From Apostichopus japonicus (lineage: Eukaryota > Echinodermata > Holothuroidea > Aspidochirotida > Stichopodidae), in contig NC_092583.1 of NCBI RefSeq assembly GCF_037975245.1, positions 2,537,264-2,601,263 of the forward strand: DNA of 64,000 nt, given 5' to 3'. Positions 20,927-31,758 of the stretch are shown one piece after another. The notes below the pieces were generated by a model that saw only the letters and a list, made by a program, of their open reading frames with translations, was not told the origin of the DNA and did not search any database. How positions within the stretch are numbered: the stretch's first letter is position 1; the number at the start of each line of letters is the position of its first letter. A program made the translations under genes and the position numbers.

Positions 20927-23900
20927 ATATTATGATGACCGTCAAAGGGTACCTCAAGACCAATCATATGCCTATCAAGGAGATCCAGGGGCACCACCAA
21001 AACCACCCCGGGGTTACCAATCTAAGAACAAGGTGTACCTACCAGAGGAGACCGAGGACCAACGCATGGTGCAGAGGAACAACCAACGGAATCGATACAA
21101 CGACTATTCAGGAAAACCACCTCCCAGTCCATACAGCAGTCAGTCACAACCGAGGAGCTCATCCAGGGGTCACTCACATCCAGGGTATGATGCACTACCA
21201 AACCGTCCTTCCCTTCCCCAACAACGGTCATCTCGAAGACAAAAACCAGAGGCGCCACCATCCCAGTATCGTAGTTTCGGAAGCGAACCCAAATCCGAGG
21301 TGAGAGGTAACAGACTCGTCGACGAAAATTATAACGACACCAAGAGAGGACAAGTGCAGGCTCCGTACTATCCTCAGGCTGGAAGTTTGGATCGGAGAGG
21401 TGACAAGAGAGACAGAAACGTCAACTACAGCTATGATAGCAGCTACCAGAGAGGTCAATCTGACCCATACTCTGGGTATCAATCAGATAGAGTGGTAGAC
21501 GAGAGAGGTTACAACTATCAGATCCCTGACTGGTTGGCTTCCGCCGACCCACCTGCGCAACGAAGTACATCGACGACTCCGGCCGCGACGAAGAGTTATG
21601 AACCCAGATCTGCGGATCCCAGGTTGGCCTATCGTAGCGACGGGGAGTACGATATGAATTCAGACACAGAGTACAGGAGAGGAAGGTCTGAACCCAGAGG
21701 AACCACCCAGGTGGAGTCGGGGTGGAAGACACCAGAGAGTTATGGGAGACCATCGGATTCCAGGACCAAGGACTTCTCGGCCAACTACGGGTCGTTGGAT
21801 AGGTACTCGGACAGACAGGATTATAGCAGGTACAGATCTGATGGAGGGATTATGAGTGAACCCGAGAGAGATCCACCAGTTGTACCCGTCTCTGCCCATT
21901 ACTACACTCAACCACTTCACGATGACAGACGGGGGTTCGTCCAACCGGTCGCGAAAGATGTTAGAAATAGTTACCAGTCTGCTCAACCGGGCTATGACAG
22001 GGATCATTTGAGATACTACGGTGGTAACGTACAGACGTCTGTCCCACCGCATGATCCCAAAAGAAAACCAATGGTTGAGATGGAACCAGAAGAGAACGAT
22101 GAACCTCCGCCTCTCAGGACGCTGAGAGAAATTAAAGCCTACGACCAACACGTAAGGAAAGTTCGCAAGTCCTCCAGTGAATCGCTGCTTACCCGTACCA
22201 CCATCACTGCCACCTATCAACCAGTACCGACAAGTCCACAGAGTCCTACCCGTTCAGATCCGTTTGATTATCAACAGCCAATCAGTGCCTTCGAAGTGCA
22301 GCGTCCCATCAGGGAACGTTCCAAGTCGCAGGAACGCCCATTCCCCGCCAGAGAATTTGTAAGAAGCCAAAGCCCCCTCAGCGAACCAGAAGTGACCAGC
22401 ACATCTTTGAAGAAGATCCGTTCTAGAAACAATGCAGCTGTCTTTTGCATTGTGTCTCAGACAAGCCCTCCGGTGAGCAGTGATCAGGGATCCGATACTG
22501 ATGGACCCTCTAGGAAGCTTGCTCCCCGAGACTTACCTCAGAGGGAACCACCCACCCAAAGGACTTCTCGCGATAACCAGTGGCAACAGGCCCCTTTGGA
22601 CAACAGTAACGGGCCCGATTATCTTCGCTCTTCATCCCAGGAGAGTTCCACAGGCTCAGAGAACAGTCGGAGAAGATATCAGAATGGACATACTTCTTCT
22701 TCCCATACTGTTCGTTCAGATACCCCTCAGAGTCAGGGTGAAGTGGTGGAAGAACCGGTGGTGTTACCCTCTGCCACCCGCGGTGAGGTTTATGCAACCA
22801 GAGATTCCACGGAGAAACAACCTGAACCGAAACAGAGGAATTTTTACAAGGAAGAAATGGATCACCAAAAGATGTGGAACAAATATGTGAATGACTATTC
22901 AGAACCAGAAGAAGTATCGGAAGAACCAGTCGTCCTTCCCTCCAGTACCCAAGGTGACGTCTACGCCATCAGGGCAAAGCCTAAAGATACGGGCGTACCC
23001 GAAGGTAGACAGAGAAGTTTCTACCAGAAAGAACTGGAAGCACAAGCGGAACAGAGCAGGCACGCTCCAGATACGGTCGACTTTCCAAAAGTTGTCGAGG
23101 AGGCATTGGTGATGCCGTCTAAGACTAAAGGTGGAGACATCTATGCCATCAACGATGTCAATGTGGCGACTAAACCCGGAAGAATAAAGCCGGTCTATGA
23201 AGAACAAGCTGCGCCATCTAAGCCGGTCCCTCAAAGCTATGCTACGCCACAGGAGAATACCCGAGGCAGAGCAACAAAAGCCCCCAGGGAGGTCGAGAGA
23301 CCGTTGACAAGTTCATCCCAACGAGAGGATCACAGCATGCCGGGGAACGCCGGAATGTTTACGGATGACCCCGATGGCGGTGGCTATCAGTATCGACCTA
23401 TGAAGAAGAGGTCCAGGAGTCTCGACGGTAGAGATTCTCCGTTCAGTAATCAAGACGGTGAGGGTGATCGTTCGGGAGACGCAGCCCCCGTCAAAGAGAA
23501 TCCAGTTCATCAGGTGCTTCGTGCTCCGAGAAGTCACAGCGTGCCCAGGTCCGATGAAAATGGGAATGACGAAAACTCTAACGGTAGCGGTGGTCATCGG
23601 AGGGGGTCAAAGGGCGAGCAGCTCTTCATGCAAAAGAAGAAAGAGGCAGAATTTGATGACTTACGGGAAAAGATATTGACGGCGGAAAAGACGAGACGTC
23701 TGAAAATAATGGAGACCAAGGCGGACAGTGAGCCAGACACTGCTCAGAGGAGAAGAGAGTTTTTGTTCAGTAACCCACCGACGAAGACGACGACTGCACC
23801 GACAAAATCAACGCCACCTTCTATCGAACTGAGGATGTATTCGAACAAGAATAACACCGTGGAGTACCCGAGCCACAAGAAGGTCTTCCAGAAGACTGAC

Positions 23901-25014
23901 AGAAGTCCAGTTGGGTCTCCTAGAGTACCTGAATATCCTGTGAAGGATAAAGCCGGTGATCCCGAACCCGAGCCACTCCTGATAGAGGGTACGCCAGAAG
24001 AGATTCCTCAACCCAGCCGTCAAGAACCTCTTAGGTCTGCCCCCAAGGAGCCGACCCAGTCGCTCCCCGGCAGGGGTGACACGGTACTGGACACGACACA
24101 GATAGCCGAGCTGAAAAGAGCCCTGAGAGAATACGAAGACGAAGTCCACTCGCCGAGGGGCAGAAGGAAAAACAGAAGGGAGAGGTCCAAGTCCGATTTA
24201 CAGAATATGCTCCTAAAGGCTCTGTTTCAACTCGAGCAGACCGAGAAAGAGAAACAGACCTCTGCCTCATCGGAGTCTCCCGCCCCAAAGCCGATCGTGG
24301 AGAAAGAATTGCTCACAGTACCCAGCAAAGCTAAACCGCTGAGCAAACTCTATCGTCCTCCGAGATCGACCGATAACTTAGGGTACAGTTCAGACAGCAG
24401 TCAAGATCCGCAGCATCTCAGCAGGGCGGAGAGATTGACGGGTATCCCAGGAGTCAAGATTCCCTCTCTGGATGCGAAACCGAAAACTCAACATGTGGAA
24501 GAGCCAAAGTTAAAGGTGGAGGTGAAGCCGGTAGAGGAAGCTGCCGTCGTCGTACCGGATGCGGTGTTCGTCCAACTGGCTCCTCTGGTCACGGAAGAGT
24601 TATTTCCAGATGAGGATATACCGTTAATTGACGACTACGACGAGGAGGGAGAAGGGTCGGGAGAAGAGCAAGTTGATAGTGGTACAGAGGAAGAGGTGCT
24701 ACCAAGAAGAGAGAAAAACTTGCTGAGCATTTTGAAAGCAGGTAACAGGAGCAGCGTGGATTCAGTATCCAGCATGGACAGTATGTCCCTCTCCCGGCCG
24801 TTTGACGACATCGGAAGCGAGTACGAGAAGATGATGAGCGATCACCACGAACACCCGGAGCCGATGGGAAAGAGGAGTAAAAGTTCGAGTGTGGACTCGC
24901 TGATTCAGATGGGATCGGAGGAAAACTGTGCAGACGAGAAACTAAGAGGTAAAGATTCTGCCGGTGACGAAGCTTACTACTCTGGTAATACTAAAGATGG
25001 AAGAAGGAAAAGAG
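20927..25014 (+). CDS. exon C: 4,088-bp exon of a large low-complexity (scaffold-like) protein
   Basis: The exon lies between a consensus acceptor (TTTTTCAG) and donor (AGAG|GTGAGT). It is open for 1,362 codons in the phase set by exon B and clearly GC-richer than its flanks. The residues are mostly charged or polar: Tyr/Arg/Gln/Pro/Ser-rich to about 22060, then Ser/Pro/Glu/Lys. Landmarks in order: YNYQIPDWLASADPP near 21515; a basic conserved-looking block REIKAYDQHVRKVRKSSSES near 22125-22185; three ~60-residue repeats at 22738-23200 (listed separately); KKRSRSLDGRDSPF near 23405; a charged helix DDLREKILTAEKTRRLK near 23655-23710; two predicted coiled-coil stretches, IAELKRALREYEDEV (~24105) and SDLQNMLLKALFQLEQTEKE (~24195); an acidic patch ending DDYDEEGEGS (~24630-24660); and SVDS-type serine motifs at 24752 and 24882. 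No enzyme or named domain is seen. A cortical, junctional or signalling scaffold is a guess from composition only. Confidence 0.88.
22738..23215 (+). repeat. three tandem ~60-residue protein repeats inside exon C
   Basis: Unit starts are near 22738, 22918 and 23095, a spacing of about 60 codons. Each opens with E-E-(P/A)-(V/L)-V-(L/M)-P-S followed by T and G, then (D/E)(V/I)YA(T/I): EEPVVLPSATRGEVYAT, EEPVVLPSSTQGDVYAI and EEALVMPSKTKGGDIYAI. About 20 residues later each has a second block with an aromatic Tyr: KQRNFYKEEMDHQ, RQRSFYQKELEAQ and the weaker RIKPVYEEQAA. The DNA is diverged while the protein pattern is kept, which points to selection on the motif. The conserved Tyr could be a phosphorylation/SH2-docking site; that is inference. 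Confidence 0.85.
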
Positions 25015-25404
25015 GTGAGTGAGCAATTCCATTTTTTGCTTTTCAGTTTGTCAAACTTTTTCTTGGCGAAACTTTTTCCAGAAATGGTAATTCTGTTTTG
25101 TATGATAGAAAACCCTGAAAAAGATCTCATTGGTCTTTCACTTTTAGCTTTATTCAATATTGATGATCCCCTGTCTAATGCCCTGTCTAATCCCCTGGTT
25201 AATCTTTTTCAGTGATGCTGTGAAACTGTAAACGACTGGTCTGATAGTAGAGATACAGCCTATAGAAATTACTTGGTGATCTGTTGGGTTTGCATTTGGC
25301 CTCAACATTATTTTCTCCCTCAAATTGTCAATTAATGAGTATCATGCAAAACAAAAAGTCAGATCTATTCCTTGCTGGGTTGGCAGGAAGAAGCAGTTTA
25401 CTAC

Positions 25405-25440
25405 ATATACATATAAATATAAATATATATATAAATATAA

Positions 25441-25475
<35 letters not shown>

Positions 25476-25520
25476 TTCATGTATATATAGAAATACGTAC
25501 ATATAGAAATATATATATTG
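25405..25520. repeat. AT-rich microsatellite (ATATAA/TATATG variants)
   Basis: An uninterrupted alternating A/T tract with sparse C and G gives Ile/Tyr-repeat open frames on both strands, which are artefacts. Confidence 0.9.
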
Positions 25521-25644
25521 AACAGAGAAACAAACAATAAAATATGAAACACTCCCCAGAGAATGGACAGAGAGCATGGACTTTGGCTAAAAGGATCCAA
25601 GGGTGCATGAAAGTAGTTTTATAGTCCCAAATGGCGATTTAAAG

Positions 25645-25868
25645 TGAATGGACTTTTATTATAAAAGTTGAGAGTTTGTAGTTGGGTATATTCCACCTGC
25701 TCCTGGGAAGGGGGGGGGGGTGGAGGAGCAACATGGCTGGACTTATTTTAAAAGAGTTGAGTTTGTAGTTTGGTATATTCCTCCTGCTCCTTTGGGGGGG
25801 GGGGAAGAAGGTTAGACTTTTATTATAAGGGTTGAGAGCTTTTAGTTGGATGTATTTCTCCTTGCTGC
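25645..25868 (+). repeat. tandem repeat, ~76-90-bp period, 3 copies
   Basis: Units anchored by GGACTTTTATTATAAAAGTT (25649), GGACTTATTTTAAAAG (~25739) and AGACTTTTATTATAAGGG (~25815) each carry GTTGAGAG..T..AGTT and a TAT.TTC..CCTGCTCC block. G runs lie at 25710 and 25793. Confidence 0.8.
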
Positions 25869-26820
25869 TGAGTTAATACACAGCTTACAGTTGTAGCATG
25901 AGCATAGTACTGGGCATTCTAAATTGGGAGTCAAAATAAAGTCAACGGTTGGCCCAATGTTATAGGAAATGGCACTTGGAGATGTTGAGTTCTTGGAAAC
26001 TGACAGGAAGTGATTTTTCTTGGTTGTCAAGGAAAATGGGCGGCAAAGTAGTAAACTAAGTAAATGACTTAATTAGATTTCACATTTGTCTCTGTAGACA
26101 TTTGATTTAGAGTACATTTAGCTACATAGGTAATGTTTTGCTGTTATTGTATCTGCAAACGCAAATGTATTTTTTGTGTAATTTGTAAGAAAAGAAAGCA
26201 AGAAAAATGGCCAGCAAAATTGCATAAATAATGGAAATAGGGTAGAAAAGCTCCAGTTTATCTTCAATTAAGTAGTTGCAAAAAGGAGAAGGCAAACACA
26301 GCCAGCAAGCATATATGCCAGCTATTGTTTACCTTCATTTTTTTTTTTTTTTCCATTCATCTGTTAACTGTTACCATTCTTTTAAACATGTCTTGCTTCC
26401 TAAAGTTCTAGGTACTCAGAATGGAAGAATAATTTTCATAAAGATCAATTTTTTATGATTTTTGCTTAAAAGTATTTATACCAGACATGTAGAGAAGAAT
26501 TGCCAATATTATCTTTAAGCAGTCCAAAAAGAAAAGCCAAAAATTTAGAAAATGCAAGCATGATTTAATCTCTGTATTTTCATTTCCTTTATTTGTAATC
26601 AATTAAGAAAAACGCTGCTATGCCTCCTACCATTCCAATTTTTCCCAAACATGATGGATATATAAGTTTTGCTTATCGAGGTACATTAACTAGCTGTGTA
26701 GCCTAGTTGTATGACTATTTTACACTCTCATGTATGTATGCAAAAATAATTTAAGTTATTTAATTGTCACTCCTTTTGGTCATAAGGCTCAGTAGGCTTA
26801 TACGCCATCTCGGTCTACGG

Positions 26821-27226
26821 CAGGGTTGTCCAACCTTTTGCAGAGGAGGGCCACATGGAATGATTATGATTAAAGAGTGGGCCGCATGAACCCTACGCTC
26901 GATTTTTTAATTTTTTGCCCGAGGCCCAAGGCAACAAAATGTGAGCACTGCGTGCGGAGCGCACTGATTTATTTTCCTTCCTGATGAAACAGATGAATAA
27001 AGTTCAGCCGCCCCCCCCCCCCCCTCCGCTGAGAGAGTGTCACACAAACTGACCTGTATGCAGTTTTTTGGACCCAGAAGGTTCGAATGATTGATTATAT
27101 AGCTTCAAATTGTTATCAATAAATCTGCTCACTAAAATTTCGCACCGTAGAGCATCTCTGGCGGGCCGGACGCAACCCTGCGGTGGGCCGGACTGTGGCC
27201 TGCGGGCCGTAGGTTGGACAACCCTG
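26821..27226. mobile_element. hAT-type MITE with 8-bp target-site duplication
   Basis: The terminal inverted repeats are CAGGGTTGTCCAACCT (left) and AGGTTGGACAACCCTG (right), 16 bp and exact. The flanks GTCTACGG (26813-26820) and GTCTAAGG (27227-27234) match at 7 of 8 bases, as expected for the 8-bp duplications of hAT transposons. The subterminal regions are rich in GGGCC(G/A) repeats in both orientations, also typical of hAT elements. The 406-bp length and lack of a transposase frame make it non-autonomous. It lies in intron 3. Confidence 0.9.
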
Positions 27227-27699
27227 GTCTAAGGTATCCCCATGACATATGAGCGATACGAAAATCCTTCATGCATCGTTGCAGACGATTAAAAGAGCAA
27301 ACTTTATATGCCACTATGAGAGACCAAAACAACATTGGCGGTTGATATCGTGTCACATTTTCACAGTCAGACATAACATTGGATCAATTCTGTAGAATTG
27401 GCACTAGTACAGTATATGTGAGTTGAAAATCACTTGACAACTAGGTTTAATAATGATTTAACTAAGTAAGTATTCCACAACAGGCAAGATTGCCCTAGGA
27501 ATGTTACTGAGCTTAAGAGGATATATGTCTATACATCATGGTTTTTACTTACTGGTATATAATCATACTATCGTTGTGTCAAAAATTTGAAAAGTTCTGA
27601 TCAGTTTTTTTTTTTTTAAGAACGAGAGAGGGGAGTCCACTACAAAATATTATAATCATCATTAAACCGTCCTAAACGTCCTAAATTTAATTTGCTTCC

Positions 27700-27805
27700 T
27701 CACTTACCTGTCTCCACACAACATCAGCACCCTCAATCTAATGTGTCTAGAGTGAACTGGCAAATGTTTAACACTGTGCACCCTCAGCCACCGGTCACTA
27801 CAGGG
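27700..27805 (-). repeat. dispersed repeat B, copy 6
   Basis: The + strand reads CACTTACCTGTCTCCAC, then CATCAGCACCCTCAATCTA, TGTTTAACACTGTGCACCC. It aligns with the copies at 8570 and 6455. It lies in intron 3, antisense to the gene. Confidence 0.6.
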
Positions 27806-30354
27806 TCCATCACCCCCCCTCATCCTACTACCAAAGGTGTCCAAAAAGTGCATGGCAAATTTTTTAATGCTGTCCGGTAGTTTGAGATGACCAAAGTTCT
27901 GTTTAGAAACAAAAGTTTGCTGTGGAGAGTTCAGTTGGACAACTAGCTGTTTACATCAAATTCAATTTGCATTATAACTAAATAGGGCTGCTTCCCAAAT
28001 AGGTAAACTGATACATTGCTATCACCCTGTTGTTCTGTGTACCAACCTACACATCTCTCTTAGCACAGTGTATATCCTACAGGGACATATCTTGCTAAAT
28101 TTTTTCCAGACAAATCAAAGTTGCTGTTTGGAAAACCTATATGAAAGGCCTGAATTGTATACCAGAGATAACCCTTAAAAATTTGCCCTGACAAGTGTTT
28201 CAATTCTGTAGGCTTCATTGTCCCTTTGAATCTCCACTACTGCTTTCCATCATTCTTGGGGGGTGGGGAGCACAGTATTAGCCACCCTTATGCATAATGA
28301 GTAAAACCCCTGATACGAATCTTACACAGTACAGGTAGGACCGTTGCAATGTTATGCGACTTTATCAGGTCACACATCCGGAGTCTATGCAACCTAAGTT
28401 CTTCAATACTGCCCTCATTACCTGTTAGGATCCATTTCATACTGTAGTTTTGATTTTTGTCCTCAGTCGTTCATTTATTCATGTTAGTCCATTCTTTTAT
28501 TTGTCTCTACAACTTCTGTCTTTGTCTCTTGTACAGTTCCAAGTTACACCAGTTCTGCATTTCTGTTTGTAGGAAACAGTTAAGAGTAAGTTTTGGTTAA
28601 AATTGGTTCAAGGGGTGCAGGTTACTACCAATTTGAAGCCAGTTTCTTCTCAGTTTTTTGCACGGTGATGGCTGCTTTCAAAGGTGCACTATAAACTGCA
28701 TTTGGGATCTAATATTGAGAAACATGGTTAGCCCGCAGACACTGCAATATAAGCTTTAACTGTATTTACTTATGAAAATTAATCCCTCTACCGATGAATT
28801 ACAAATTATGCACAGAGATCAGATGTCAGTCATTGGCCAATGACAATTGGAAATAATTCAAAACTATTAATATCAGCACAAACGTTCAAATGAAGTTATA
28901 TGAGTCACAAATAGATAGCAACCATCCATTATTTGTTTCCATGTTTTATAACAGAATGGGTATTAACGTTCCTATTGTATGTCAAATTTTTTTTCTGTGT
29001 CAGATATGAATGGTCAGATAGGGGAAGGGTGAGGAAGGTGGGTGAGACAGGATAAACTAATCACAATGCTATAACAATGCCTGAATTGTTCTTGGAGGAG
29101 GAGGTGAGAAAACCACTTTGATAAAATAAGGTACAGTATAAACTTACACCTGGAGGGGAGACAGAGGTGTGGTGGAAGGACTAGAGCATGATAAAAACCA
29201 CTATGTTGTAGTATTTTACTGACTGGATCCACAGGGGTGGGGGGTTGGGGGGAGGGGAGTTGATGAGACACATGCTTCACTAATGCTTAGGAGACACCAA
29301 GATCAAAACTGAAGAAAAACTTCATGAATGGCTGTTTTAATTCATGTAAATTCTCAAGCTTTTGTTATAACTTTCATGATTACAGCAAGTCCCATTGGTG
29401 TATTTTATGTATGGTGCATCTATTTACTGCAGTTGGGTGAAGTAAACTTTGATTTATACCATGCCAAGTCCCTGGTGTCATCCCTACCCATAATCCCATT
29501 TGTTGTCATGGTGATTGGAATTCATTGCAGTTGTTTACTTTCAAAATTGCTGGTGGCTGGGATAGAGGGTGTGCTTCTTTACAATTCCACCGGCTTGCTT
29601 TGAACGGGTGGTCTGCACATTACTATACATATTCATATATGTATTACATATTCATGATTCGTGGGTTACACAGTAGGCAAGCCTACTGTGGCTCCTGACT
29701 GGTGCCTCACCCCCGCACCCCCCCCCCAAGCAAAGAAATGGCTATATCAGGATTGCCACCAACTTACGGCTGAATAGCTCACTTGGTAGAAAGCGGGGCG
29801 TGTAACCTAGAGGTGAATGGTATTAATCACATTCTAGCCTTATATTTCTTTGCCCTTTTTGATCATATGTATTTCACTTAGCAGATTATTGGATATGGTG
29901 GTTTGGTCAGCCATCTCGTATGCATTATATTTCTGATGCCGAGCTCAGAATCTGAAGTCATTAATTATTTTGACAGTCATGAAGTGGAGAATATGCAGTG
30001 TTTGATTCACGTTCACACCCTGCCAACTGCTACTGCTCATTCCTAGAGGTCAAAATGTTTACATGAAGCCTATTTTGATCCTCGTGTTTGTAAACAACTT
30101 GGGAAAAGTTGGAAAAACCTGTCACTTTATTTTAATTTGTTGTTGTAAGTTGGAAAAGTGTTGTGTTTAAAAGGAGGCAGTTTAAAGACAACCACATGAT
30201 TTTTTAATCATAAATGTGATGTTAAAGTAGAGGGCTATAACATATAACCAAAGAAAGCATTGTTTGATGGTATCAATTCATAGAAAGACTGTCTTGCTAA
30301 AGTGTGTCAGTAATACAAAGTTTGAGCACATTGAGTGGTTTAGGGTTAACGATA

Positions 30355-31185
30355 TTCCTGTTACTAATGGTACAATTGAATTACACACTTAAACTTGCCA
30401 AAGTATTAAATGTGATCTCTATTAAATGTCCTTGTAGATATTTCCCACTACTAGCTAAATGCTACCCCACACTGGAAAGCTGACATTTTGGACATTCATG
30501 GCAACTTCAGTTTCCCATATAATTCACCAGTCAACCAGTAAACATTTTCATTAGCTGCTCTTGGAAGGCCAAAAGTGGCCTAAAAATTGCCCAAATTGAC
30601 ACAAATTTTTGCACCATATGTACTTCCATTTGTGCACTACACAGAAAGCAGATCTTATACGATGACATGTTTATGGAACAGATTCACTCCTTTTGCTTTC
30701 TTGGCACTTTTCCTTGGGCGGATTGATTGGCTAGTCATGGCACCGTCAATTTTCCATATAATTGCCCGATTGAATTACACACTAAATCGTCAAAGGAATG
30801 TGATCTCTGTTAAAGTCCTTTTTAGAAATTTCCCACAAGCTAAACATTACCTCTCACTGGATAGCTGACAAGTTGGCCATTCGTGGCACCTTCAATTTTT
30901 CCATATCATGACCAGGTAAATTTTAAGCTGTGAGAGCTCAACGATTTTGTCACAGGTAAACCAGCCTCCTCACTCACCAGTAAACATTTTGCCTGCACTA
31001 CTCTTGGAAGGCCTAAAGTGGTCTAAAATTGTCCCAATTGATCCAGAGTTTGCACCGCATGTATTTCCATTTGTTTGCTCTACAAAACACCAGATAAAGA
31101 ACCAGAAAATATATGTATCGAAAAGATCTTCTCCTGTTGCTTTTCGGCACTTTTCTTTGGGCGGACAGATATCAGCTCGAATACT
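30355..31185 (+). repeat. tandem duplication, ~390-440-bp period, two diverged copies
   Basis: Blocks repeated in the same order are GTGATCTCT(A/G)TTAAA (30412, ~30800), TTTCCCAC..(A/G)CTA (~30438, ~30828), CCAGTAAACATTTT (~30535, ~30978), CTCTTGGAAGGCC (~30558, ~31002), TTTGCACC..ATGTA.TTCCATTTG (~30607, ~31048), and GGCACTTTTC.TTGGGCGGA (~30702, ~31147). An insertion of about 50 bp explains the change in spacing. The open frames here are not conserved between copies, so this is probably not coding. Confidence 0.75.
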
Positions 31186-31685
31186 GGATCATGCCAACAT
31201 CATAAGGATTTATAATATGCCATGTACATTTTTGAACAGTGCCCTCTATAGGGCAAGTCACTGTAACTAATCTTCTGTGTGATGTATGTCTGAATACTAC
31301 TTTTAGCTGACTATTTTGAAATACTGCCCTCAGTTTAGTGATAAACTTTTTCAAAGGCCATTAGAACATAATTGATCTTGCTTGTAATTTCTACCAACTC
31401 TTTCCAGTGTCCAGTAGACTATTGAAGATTGGTCTGGTGTTATTTTTCTTATGAAGTGAGAAAGAGACACTTTATTTTTATCAAAGAGTTGCTCTTACGT
31501 TCTCTAAGATATGAAGTAAAAGAAAAAAGTGATTTGCCAGTGAGCTGAGTTGTAATATTTAGGTTTTTCCTTAAAGGGGATAGGAAGGTGGGTTGGGGGG
31601 GGGGGGATATTGGAGCTAAGAAGGGATGACAACATGCTTCATACAGACTGTTTCTAATTTAGTATAAATTATATCTTGTCACTAG

Positions 31686-31758
31686 AAAGTTCCAAGAAGC
31701 CATTTTGGTTTTACAAAGAACCTTATTCGAAGACATTTGTTGGAGAATATGTGGTTAA
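31686..31758 (+). CDS. exon D (probable) of the large low-complexity protein
   Basis: A 73-bp open segment lies between TATCTTGTCACTAG and the consensus donor GTGAGTAT, with a branch-point-like TTCTAAT 36 bp upstream of the start. Its first two bases complete the codon left by exon C (G+AA, Glu), and it then encodes SSKKPFWFYKEPYSKTFVGE plus YVV. This is aromatic-rich and more domain-like than the preceding disordered sequence. It ends in phase 2. If the donor were not used, translation would read Val-Val-Lys-stop, because the donor itself supplies AAG TGA. I do not recognise the domain. The 6.7-kb distance and short length keep this call below certainty. Confidence 0.5.

Larger units (their letters stand above)
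25015..31685 (+). other. intron 3 (6.7 kb)
   Basis: This spans from the GTGAGT donor of exon C to the CACTAG acceptor of exon D. It holds AT microsatellite, tandem repeats, a hAT-type MITE, a repeat B copy and a ~400-bp duplication, each listed separately. The rest (for example 25871-26812, 27235-27690, 27841-30350) shows no gene. Poly-T lies at 26338-26353 and 27607-27619. Confidence 0.5.

Noticed and set aside
20875-24300. Many further open frames, up to 186 codons, overlapping exon C in other frames and on the minus strand
   Set aside because: They overlap the strongly supported coding frame, have no splice partners, and arise from its composition.
29768-29820. tRNA-like A box (TAGCTCACTTGGTAGAAAGC)
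   Set aside because: No B box and no acceptor stem follow; at best a decayed fragment.
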